A stretch of DNA of 48,001 nucleotides. Source: Gemmatimonadota bacterium (GTDB lineage: Bacteria > Gemmatimonadota > Gemmatimonadetes > Gemmatimonadales > GWC2-71-9). The DNA is taken from assembly GCA_003220795.1 (NCBI GenBank), contig QHTK01000060.1:1-48001 (forward strand), written 5' to 3'. The notes beneath the pieces are model-generated. The model was not told the origin of the DNA. It did not search any database and was given only the letters and a program-made list of their open reading frames with translations. This document shows positions 41,169 through 48,001 of the stretch, piece after piece (positions within the stretch are counted from its first letter, which is position 1; every line of letters starts with the position of its first letter). A program made the translations under genes and the position numbers.

Positions 41169-42397
41169 CCAGCCCTTCACGCGCCGTTCCCACCCTCAAA
41201 GGGTGGGCTCGGCGAGGCACCGTGCTGAAGCACATTGTCTCGGCCCTTGGTGTCGGATCCGTGATCTTGGGCGGGATGCGCACCGTCGAGGCGAGGCGCG
41301 CACACACGCTGACATGGGCCCGCGCCGACGTAGCGGCCCGCCGTGACGCGGACATCGCGTTCTACGTGCGGCGCGTGGCCCGAGACCCAATCGGTGCGGC
41401 AGATCGCTCCCGGCTGGCAGGGCTGTACTTGCAGCGGGCCCGCGAGACCGGGGACTTCGTGGACTATCGGCGGGCTGAGCGTCTGGCGCGCCGGTCGCTC
41501 GAGCTGCGCGTCGCCCACAACGAGAACACCTATGTGATGCTCGCTGCGGCGTTGCTCGCGCAGCACCGGTTCGTCGAGGCCCACGCCGCCGCCCGGGCCG
41601 TCAACGCGCGCGCGCCCGGCGTGCCGGGACATCAGGCGCTCCTCGGGGAGATCGCGCTCGAGCTGGGACGCTACCGCGAAGCCCGGGCGCTGTTCGACTC
41701 CCTTTGGCCGGCCCGTCACGAGCTGGCGGTGGCGCCGCGCCTCGCGCGCTGGGCAGAGCTCACCGGTCGGACCGACCTCGCGCGGCGGCTGCTCGACCGG
41801 GCGCTGTCGGATGCGAAGAGTCGGCCCGACCTGCCGCCCGAACAGCTGGCGTGGTTCCATCTACGGGTAGGGGACCTCGCCCTGCGGCACGGCCGCCTCG
41901 CGGAGGCGGAGTACGCGTTCGGCGCGGGCCTCGCCGTCTTCCCCTCCGACTACCGTCTGCTCGCGGCGCAAGCGCGGCTCGCCGCGGCGCGCGGGAAATG
42001 GCGCGACGCGGTCGCCTACGGCGACGAGGCCATCGCCACGGTGCCCGACCCCGCGACCTTCGGCGTCGTCAGCGACGCCTATGCGGCCCTGGGTGACAGC
42101 GCGCACGCCGCCGAGTACGCCCGCGCCATGAAAGTCGCGGTGCTGGGGCAGCCGGGACAGTGGCACCGGGCGTGGAGCCTGTTCCTGCTCGATCACGGCC
42201 GACGCGTGCCCGAGGTCCTGGCCCACGTCACGAAGGAGCTGGAAACGCGCCGCGACATCTACGGCTACGACCTGCTGGCCTGGGCACTGCACAAGTCCGG
42301 GCGCGACGGCGCGGCACGGATCGCCATGGCGCGCGCGCTCGCGCTGGGCACCGACGATCCCCTGCTGCTGCGCCACGCCGCCACGATCGGACGATGA
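41165..42397 (+). CDS. Exported TPR-repeat protein
   Basis: 410 residues from a coupled GTG at 41165; a GTG at 41222 is an alternative that starts right at the hydrophobic signal or anchor (HIVSALGVGSVILGG). The rest is helical tetratricopeptide-like repeats, for example RRAERLARRSLELRVAHNENTYVMLAAALLAQHRFVEAHAAARAV and LRVGDLALRHGRLAEAEYAFGAGLAVFPSDYRLL. TPR proteins act as binding scaffolds. The order DUF4331, TPR, HupE/UreJ is one I associate with other bacteria as well, so the three probably act together. Confidence 0.83.
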   Translation: MTSPSRAVPTLKGWARRGTVLKHIVSALGVGSVILGGMRTVEARRAHTLTWARADVAARRDADIAFYVRRVARDPIGAADRSRLAGLYLQRARETGDFVDYRRAERLARRSLELRVAHNENTYVMLAAALLAQHRFVEAHAAARAVNARAPGVPGHQALLGEIALELGRYREARALFDSLWPARHELAVAPRLARWAELTGRTDLARRLLDRALSDAKSRPDLPPEQLAWFHLRVGDLALRHGRLAEAEYAFGAGLAVFPSDYRLLAAQARLAAARGKWRDAVAYGDEAIATVPDPATFGVVSDAYAALGDSAHAAEYARAMKVAVLGQPGQWHRAWSLFLLDHGRRVPEVLAHVTKELETRRDIYGYDLLAWALHKSGRDGAARIAMARALALGTDDPLLLRHAATIGR

Positions 42398-42993
42398 GCG
42401 ACCTTCAGGCGTTCCTCACGCTCGGGTTCCGCCACATCACCGATCTCGCCGCGATGGACCACATTCTGTTCCTGCTCGCGCTCGCGGCGATCTACCGCGG
42501 GCGAGACTGGCGCAGGAGTCTCTGGGTGATCAGTGCGTTCACCATCGGCCATTCGGCGACGCTCGCGCTCGCGGTCACGGGCGCCGTGGTGCTGCCGACC
42601 GCCCTGATCGAGTTCCTCATCCCCTTGACGATCGTCGCCACGTGCGTGGAGAACCTGCTGGTCCGCGACCGCGCCCGCGCGTGGTGGGGCGGTCGCTATC
42701 GTCCGGTGTTCGCAGGCGTGTTCGGGCTGGTGCACGGAGCCGGGTTCGCGAACTACCTGCGCGGTTTGTTCGTCGCTCCCATCGCCCTCCCGCTGTTCGG
42801 CTTCAACCTCGGGATCGAGCTCGGGCAGATCGCGGTGCTGGCGCTCGCCGCCGGCGCGCTCGCGGGGCTCGATCGCTGCCTCGGCGCGCTCGCGCCGCAA
42901 GCCGGGAGCCCGCTGCGGCTGCGGGTCGTCCTGGTTTCGACGCTGGTGGCGGTCGTGGCCGCTCACTGGGCGGTGCAGCGGAGTCCCTGGTAG
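42394..42993 (+). CDS. HupE/UreJ-type membrane protein
   Basis: 199 residues with about six helices. Family motifs are MDHILFLLALAAIY, VISAFTIGHSATLALAV, VFGLVHGAGFANYL and FNLGIELGQIAVLALAAG. The histidines in GHS and HGAGFA and the acidic residue in GIELGQ are shared with nickel/cobalt transporters of the HupE/UreJ group. A transport role for a transition metal is likely but the metal is not shown. It is coupled to the TPR gene by ATGA. Confidence 0.87.
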   Translation: MSDLQAFLTLGFRHITDLAAMDHILFLLALAAIYRGRDWRRSLWVISAFTIGHSATLALAVTGAVVLPTALIEFLIPLTIVATCVENLLVRDRARAWWGGRYRPVFAGVFGLVHGAGFANYLRGLFVAPIALPLFGFNLGIELGQIAVLALAAGALAGLDRCLGALAPQAGSPLRLRVVLVSTLVAVVAAHWAVQRSPW

Positions 42994-42994
42994 C

Positions 42995-43432
42995 ATGCGA
43001 CTGCTGTGGGTCGTCGGGATGGCGGGAGCGCTCGCGCTCCACCCCCTCCACACTACGTTGACGCAGCTCGGCTTCGACGCCCGAGACCGTACGGCGCTCA
43101 TCACCATTCGCGTGTTCGCCGACGACTTCCGCGCCGCCGCGCGCGGTGAGTCGGACTCGACGGCCTTCACGTATGTCGCCGCGGGGTTCACCCTCACCAA
43201 TGCGGACGGGCGAGCCCTGACGCTCGCCTGGTGCGGCGCGCGGCGCACCGGCGACGTGGTGTGGTTGTGCCTCCGGGCACCGGCGCCGTGCGGGCTTGCC
43301 GGACTCCGCGTGCACGCCCGGCTGCTGTTCGATCTGTACGAGGATCAGATCAACATCGTCCAGGCCCGCTACGAGGGGCGGCGAGTGTCGCTCCTCTTCA
43401 GCCGCGGTGATCCTCCGAAGCCGCTCCCTTGA
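42995..43432 (+). CDS. DUF6702-like exported protein
   Basis: 145 residues with a short signal peptide (RLLWVVGMAGALA). HPLHTTLTQLGFDARDRTALITIRVFADDFRAAA matches the HPxHVSxTEI and FxDDLE pattern of DUF6702 proteins, which in other bacteria sit beside HupE/UreJ and metal-related genes. The rest is a small beta-rich domain with one likely disulfide pair (WCGARR and LCLRAPAPC). The function is unknown. It begins two bases after the HupE stop. Confidence 0.75.
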   Translation: MRLLWVVGMAGALALHPLHTTLTQLGFDARDRTALITIRVFADDFRAAARGESDSTAFTYVAAGFTLTNADGRALTLAWCGARRTGDVVWLCLRAPAPCGLAGLRVHARLLFDLYEDQINIVQARYEGRRVSLLFSRGDPPKPLP

Positions 43433-43457
43433 CTCGCTTCGCCTGAGCGGTTAAAAC
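43429..43457 (+). promoter_or_regulatory. Sigma70-type promoter of the second TonB receptor
   Basis: TTGACT at 43429-43434, a 17-base spacer and TAAAAC at 43452-43457. The -35 overlaps the stop codon of the DUF6702-like gene. The start would fall near 43464. Confidence 0.5.
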
Positions 43458-43485
43458 CCATCCCTTGCTCAGGATGCGTGCGGTG

Positions 43486-45615
43486 ATGCAGCTCAGAACC
43501 CTCCGGCGTGCGGCCGTTGTGGCCGTCTGGTGTAGCCTGCTCGCGCGGCCCTCGTCCGCCCAGCAGCGGGACACCACCACGCCGCCGCGCGACAGCCTCA
43601 AGGTCTACACCCTGCCGCCCGCCGTCGTCTCCGTCACCCGCGCCAATCCGCCGATCAGCAAGATCCCGCTCGCCGTGCACCTGGTCGACAAGACCGAGAT
43701 CAGCCGCGCCCGCCCCACCTGGGGGCTGGACGAAGCCCTGGTCACCGTCCCGGGCGTGTACGCGGCCAACCGCTACAATTTCTCGCTCGACCAGCGTATC
43801 TCGATTCGCGGCTTCGGCGCCCGCTCGCAGTTCGCGGTGCGCGGCATCAAGGTCCTCGTGGATGGGATTCCTCAGACACTTCCCGACGGGCAGGGCCAGC
43901 TCACCAATCTGGAGCTCGGCGCGGCGGACCGGATCGAGGTGCTGCGTGGCTCGTCGTCCGCGCTGTTCGGCAACGCGTCCGGCGGTGTGATCAGCATCTG
44001 GACCGACCCGGTCGCGCCCGAGGGCGTGGCCGAGGACGTCCGGGTCCTGGCGGGCACGTTCGATCGCCACCTGGACCGTAACTGGACCAAGTGGCAATCG
44101 AGCACGTCGTTTCGTGTGGGCCGGGGGGGAGGGAGCGGGCTCGTCACCGTGTCGCAGCTCGATTACACCGGGCAGCGCCAGCATTCCGACGCCGACTTGC
44201 GCAATCTGAACTCCCGCTGGCACTTCCCGCTCGCGGGCGGCTGGTCCCTCACCGCCACGGCGGATGTGGGCTGGGACCCGCGTGCCGACAACCCCGGAGC
44301 GCTCACCGCCGCCGAGATGGTGCGGAACCCCGATTCTGCGGCGGCGATCAATATCACGAGGGTCGCCGGCAAAAGCGTGACACAAGGCCAGGGCGGGGTG
44401 ACCGTGCGGCGCGACTTGGCCGGTGGTGGCGAGGCAGCGCTCACCGTTTTCGGCTTCACGCGCAGCCTCAAGAACCCCACGACCTTTGCCTACATCGATC
44501 TGGACCGCGTCGACTATGGGACTCGTCTCACCGTGAGCCGTCCCGTGCCACTGGGATCCTTGCAGCACCGGGTCACCGCGGGCGTCGACTTTCAACGGCA
44601 GCGCGACGACCGGCTCAACTTCGGCAACACCGGCGGGAAGCCCGACACCGTGCGCCGGCTCGACCAGCTCGAGCACGTAACCGAGGTAGGGCCGTTCGTG
44701 CAGAGCGCGTTGCAGCTCACGTCACAGCTGTCGGTCACCGGGGGACTGCGCTACGACTGGGTGAAGTTTCAGGCGCATGACCGCCTGATCAATGCGGGCA
44801 ACCCGGATGACTCGGGAGACCGGCTGATGCGCGCCCTCTCGGGGTCCATCGGCGTGGCCGTCACGCCGTCGGATGCGCTCACGCTGTACGGCAACATCGG
44901 GACCTCCTTCGAGACCCCGACCACGACCGAGCTCACCAACCGCCCGAGCGGTGCTGGAGGCTTCAACCCCGCGCTCGAGCCCCAGAAGGCGACGACCTAT
45001 GAGCTCGGAGTACGCGGCGACGTCGCCGGACGATTGAATTACTCTGTGGCTCTGTTTGATGCGGAAGTGCGCGGAGAGCTGATCTCGTATCCGGTCCCCG
45101 CCGACACGACGGGGCGGGTCTACTACCAGAACGCGGGCCGCTCCCGCCACCAAGGCGTCGAGCTGGGCGCCGAGCTCGCGATCGCCGCGGGGCTCACCCT
45201 GACGACGACCTGGACCTATTCGGATTTTCGCTACACCAGCTACACCATGGGCGCCAGCGTGCTCGACGGCCGGGCGCTCCCCGGCATCCCACAGCACTGG
45301 CTGCACTTCCTGCTGCAGGCGCACCCTGGGTTCGCGCGCGGCGGCTGGATGGAGATCGAGGAGACCCATTCTTCGGGGTACCTGGTGAACGATGCGCTCA
45401 ACACGCGCACGCTCCCGTGGTGGACCACGAACGCACGCGTGGGGTGGACCGGGACGGTCGGCAGCCTGCGGTGCGGCCCGTTCCTGGGTTTCGACAATGT
45501 GTTCAACCGGTCCTACGTGGGATCGGTGGTGATCAATGCCTCGGGGGGGCGGTACTACGAGCCCGCTCCCGGGCGCAACATGTACGTCGGGTTCTCGCTG
45601 GGCGCGGGGCAGTAA
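43486..45615 (+). CDS. TonB-dependent outer-membrane receptor
   Basis: About 709 residues from the ATG at 43486 (AGGATG upstream); an ATG at 43474 would add four residues. Residues 1-26 are a signal peptide ending in SSAQ. The plug spans about residues 45-165 (ALVTVPGVYAANRYNFSLDQRISIRGFGAR, RIEVLRGSSSALFGNASGGVI), and the barrel follows, ending MYVGFSLGAGQ. The plug and barrel look like Fe3+-dicitrate/siderophore receptors such as FecA. It has no N-terminal signalling domain. It stands between a metal-transport-like operon and a PQQ dehydrogenase, so it may import a metal complex or cofactor; the substrate is not shown. Confidence 0.9.
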   Translation: MQLRTLRRAAVVAVWCSLLARPSSAQQRDTTTPPRDSLKVYTLPPAVVSVTRANPPISKIPLAVHLVDKTEISRARPTWGLDEALVTVPGVYAANRYNFSLDQRISIRGFGARSQFAVRGIKVLVDGIPQTLPDGQGQLTNLELGAADRIEVLRGSSSALFGNASGGVISIWTDPVAPEGVAEDVRVLAGTFDRHLDRNWTKWQSSTSFRVGRGGGSGLVTVSQLDYTGQRQHSDADLRNLNSRWHFPLAGGWSLTATADVGWDPRADNPGALTAAEMVRNPDSAAAINITRVAGKSVTQGQGGVTVRRDLAGGGEAALTVFGFTRSLKNPTTFAYIDLDRVDYGTRLTVSRPVPLGSLQHRVTAGVDFQRQRDDRLNFGNTGGKPDTVRRLDQLEHVTEVGPFVQSALQLTSQLSVTGGLRYDWVKFQAHDRLINAGNPDDSGDRLMRALSGSIGVAVTPSDALTLYGNIGTSFETPTTTELTNRPSGAGGFNPALEPQKATTYELGVRGDVAGRLNYSVALFDAEVRGELISYPVPADTTGRVYYQNAGRSRHQGVELGAELAIAAGLTLTTTWTYSDFRYTSYTMGASVLDGRALPGIPQHWLHFLLQAHPGFARGGWMEIEETHSSGYLVNDALNTRTLPWWTTNARVGWTGTVGSLRCGPFLGFDNVFNRSYVGSVVINASGGRYYEPAPGRNMYVGFSLGAGQ

Positions 45616-45643
45616 CCCGCCACAATCTTCAACGGAGGTGGGT

Positions 45644-47373
45644 ATGACGCATTGGGCTCGCTGGTGCGCGACCGTGGCCGTTGCTTCACTGGTCGCCGCG
45701 CCGTTGTGCGGACAAGGCTCCGCTGGGGTCGGTGACCCCGCGGCGGCGCCGCCGCACGCCGTCGTCACGAACGACATGCTGCTCCAGGCCGCGGGCAGCG
45801 CCAACTGGCTGATGTACGGCCATAATTACTGGAACAACCGGTTCTCCCCGCTGAAGCTGATCAACACCACGAACGTCAGGCGTCTGGTCGCGCGGGCGGT
45901 CTATACTCACGGATCCACGACGCTCGGCAGCTTCGAGACCACGCCGATCGTCGTCAACGGCACGATGTACATCACCTCGCCCGCGACGCCCAATAACATC
46001 GTGCGCGCGTTCGATCTCCGGACCCAGAAGATGCTGTGGCAATACGAGCACAAGAACGCGTCCGTGAGCACCGCGTGCTGCGGCCCGAACAACCGCGGCG
46101 TCGCGGTGGCGGGCGGCTCGGTCTTTCTCGGCACGCTGGACGACGAGCTGGTGGCGCTCGACGCAGCGACCGGCAAAGAAAAGTGGGCGGTCAAGGTGGG
46201 CGACGGGCCGGAGGCGGGCTACACCGAGACGATGGCCCCGCTCGTGATCGGCGACAACGTGATCATCGGCACCTCGGGCGTCGGGGCTACGTGAAGGCCT
46301 TCAACGCCGCGAGCGGCGCGCTCGTGTGGACCTGGTACGCCATCCCGTCGCCCCAGGACGGCGGCTGGTGGGGTCCCTTCTCCAAGACCACGCCCGAGGG
46401 CGACGACCTGAAACGTGATCTCGCCAAGGAGAGGGCCGATTCCGCCAAGTACGCCGACGCGTGGCAGCACGGCGGCGGCTCCATGTGGATGACGCCGGCG
46501 TATGACGAGGCGAGCAAGACGCTGTTCGTCGCGATCGGCAACCCGTCCCCCGACCTGGACGGCTCGATCCGTCCGGGCGACAACCGCTGGACCGAGTCGA
46601 TCGCCGCGATCGACGCGACCAACGGGAAGTTCAAGTGGGGCTTTCAGGAGGTGCCGCACGACGTGTGGGACCTGGACGCAGTCAGCCCGCCCGTGATCGC
46701 CATGGTAGGCGGCAAGAAGGCCGTAGTCGAAGCCGGGAAAACCGGATTCGTCTACGTGCTCGACGCGGCCACCGGCAAGTTGATCCGCCGCTCGGCGGCG
46801 TTCGTACCGCAGCAGAACATGTACTCGCAGCCGACCGCGGACGGCGTGTTCATGCTCCCCGGCGCCAACGGCGGTGAAGAGTGGTCGCCGATCGCCGTGC
46901 ACCCGGAGCTCGGGTACGCGTACACAGTGGGGCTGCACCAGCCGATGCATTACAAAGTTCACTACGCGCCGTGGGAGAAGGGCCGGCTATGGCTCGGGAG
47001 CGCCTTCGTGCGCGTCCCCGACGACAAGGGCGGCTACTCGGGTGAGTACGGCAACGTCAACGCGATCGACCTGAACACCGGGAAGATCGCCTGGACCGTG
47101 AAGACCGAGCTGCCGATGATGGGCGGTGCCACCGCCACCGCCGGCGGCCTGGTGTTCACCGGCGAGGGCAACGGCTGGTTCAAGGCGTACGATGCCAAGA
47201 CCGGCACCGTGCTGTGGAAGTTCTACTGCGGCGCCGGTGTCAACGCTGCGCCGTCGGTGTTCGAGGTGGACGGCGAGCAGTTCGTCGCCGTGGCAGCGGG
47301 CGGGAATTTCCAGATCAGCTATCCGCTCGGCAACTCGGTGTTCGTGTTCGGGCTGCCGAAGGCGGGCATGTAA
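45644..47373 (+). pseudogene. PQQ-dependent dehydrogenase interrupted by a one-base frameshift
   Basis: An ATG at 45644 with GGAGGT opens a signal peptide and the propeller start (NWLMYGHNYWNNRFSPLKLINTTNV). The frame ends at 46294. The rest of the propeller continues one frame back from about 46284 to 47373 (YVKAFNAASGALVWTWYAIP onward). Adding one G to the GGGG at 46283-46286 restores 576 residues reading IIGTSGVGGYVKAF. The adjacent C145-C146 pair typical of PQQ enzymes is present (STACCGPNNRG), as is a WDLD metal-site motif (PHDVWDLDAVSPP). No cytochrome c domain is fused. Either the gene is dead or this is a homopolymer sequencing error. Confidence 0.85.
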
Positions 47374-47385
47374 GCCGTGGCTGTT

Positions 47386-47455
47386 CCGCTCGGGGCCGGG
47401 GCCCACTCCGCGACAAGAATGCGCAGTCGCTACGTGGGACCCCGGCCCCGAGCGG
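47386..47455. repeat. Long imperfect hairpin between the PQQ dehydrogenase and the blue copper gene
   Basis: The arm at 47386-47406 pairs with 47434-47455 through 21 base pairs with one bulged A. Inside it GCGAC and GTCGC add a short second stem. Almost the entire spacer is one 70-base stem-loop. It lacks a T-run and may stabilise mRNA, attenuate, or be a mobile palindromic element. Confidence 0.75.
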
Positions 47456-47477
47456 GGGGTGAGGACACAAAGTCGCG

Positions 47478-48001
47478 ATGAAACATCTGCTTCTTGCCGG
47501 CCTGATCGCTTGGGCGTGCGGTTCAGCTCTCCCTGTCGTCGCCGTTGCCCAGGCCGAGCACGCCGTGGAGACGGCTGCCATCGACCCCTCCTGGTTGCAG
47601 TTCGATACGGCCACCCAGGCGGTGTCGTTCCAGCTCATTGCGGGTCTGACGGGGCTGAACGGGGCCCTCAACTTCAACGGCTTCCGGGACGGCGGGCTCA
47701 CGCTGACGGTGCCGCTCGGGTCGAATGTCGTGTTGCACTTTCGGAATCACGATGGAATGCTTCCCCATTCAGCGGAGGTCATAGCCGACACCCATCCCCT
47801 TCCCCCAGGGCCAGTTGCGCCCGCCTTTGCCCGGGCGTTGACAGTCCGGCTGGAGCAGGGGCTGATCTCGGAACAGACGGATGATATTCGCTTTATTGCG
47901 GATAGGGGGGGGTCCCACCTAATATTTTGCGGGGTTCCTGGCCATGGGGCGGCCGGTATGTGGATTCGCCTCGAGGTTTTGGGCTCAATTCGGACGCCGT
48001 C
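47478..48001 (+). CDS. Sulfocyanin-like blue copper protein (3' end beyond the window)
   Basis: At least 174 residues, open to the window edge. Residues 1-25 are a signal peptide (LLLAGLIAWACGSALPVVAVAQ). The mature part follows the sulfocyanin pattern: LNFNGFRDGGLTLTVPLGSNVVLHFRN, LPHSAEV, PAFARAL, then FCGVPGHGAAGMWIRLEV. The copper ligands would be H97, C151, H156 and M161. Such type-1 copper proteins carry single electrons in the periplasm. The position suggests it takes electrons from the PQQ dehydrogenase and passes them to the oxidase system. Confidence 0.82.
   Translation, partial: MKHLLLAGLIAWACGSALPVVAVAQAEHAVETAAIDPSWLQFDTATQAVSFQLIAGLTGLNGALNFNGFRDGGLTLTVPLGSNVVLHFRNHDGMLPHSAEVIADTHPLPPGPVAPAFARALTVRLEQGLISEQTDDIRFIADRGGSHLIFCGVPGHGAAGMWIRLEVLGSIRTP

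Noticed and set aside
47315..47701. A minus-strand open frame across the dehydrogenase end and the copper protein start
   Set aside because: It is antisense to the sulfocyanin-like gene, spans the hairpin and has no recognisable domain.

Overview
The window is a 48 kb, GC-rich stretch of chromosome from an aerobic, didermic bacterium. Two TonB-dependent receptors, beta-barrel-like and Sec-exported proteins show an outer membrane. A heme-copper oxidase, four c-type or EB_dh cytochrome domains and a coproporphyrin-type heme pathway show aerobic respiration. Exported proteins that repeatedly end their signal peptides in AAQ, several ECF sigma/anti-sigma pairs and a CBM48 domain on an anti-sigma factor fit Gemmatimonadota best. 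That assignment is inference from style, not from a marker gene. I see no tRNA, rRNA, CRISPR array, transposase or prophage gene, and no gap longer than 300 bases without a gene.

Layout. 1-3056: the end of an unknown gene, a terminator, then a large TonB receptor with its own sigma70 promoter. 3117-7381: a membrane protein, a barrel-like protein with a C-terminal CBM48 domain, a small His/Asp-rich exported protein, and an ECF sigma factor with an anti-sigma factor that also carries CBM48. 7494-15086: metE, an Nfu-type Fe-S scaffold, an ATP-grasp enzyme, a methyltransferase, a lectin-like exported protein, a second ECF sigma/RskA-like pair and greA.

15087-34220 is the core of the window: 21 genes on one strand with almost no spacers. 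It starts with an Mrp ATPase, a zinc-ribbon/PCP_red protein and a ferredoxin. An internal promoter precedes a double universal-stress-protein fusion and a SPASM radical SAM protein. Three of these proteins carry a PCP_red domain. Next come a CydA-like oxidase subunit with no CydB, three membrane-linked cytochromes c (one fused to an EB_dh heme-binding domain), a cupredoxin, cytochrome c oxidase CoxB-A-C-D, heme O synthase CtaB, two tiny membrane proteins, a ChdC-Rieske fusion, HemE, HemH and an unusually short HemY. The block therefore joins Fe-S supply, heme synthesis, electron carriers and two terminal oxidases.

34227-48001: transketolase (minus strand), a TolB-like propeller, signal peptidase I, a third ECF sigma/anti-sigma pair, a DUF4331 family split over two genes, a TPR protein, HupE/UreJ, a DUF6702-like protein, a second TonB receptor, a PQQ dehydrogenase broken by one missing base, and a sulfocyanin-like blue copper protein cut by the window edge. 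Two near-identical promoter-like sites, one before the sigma gene and one before the DUF4331 operon, suggest that this sigma factor controls both.
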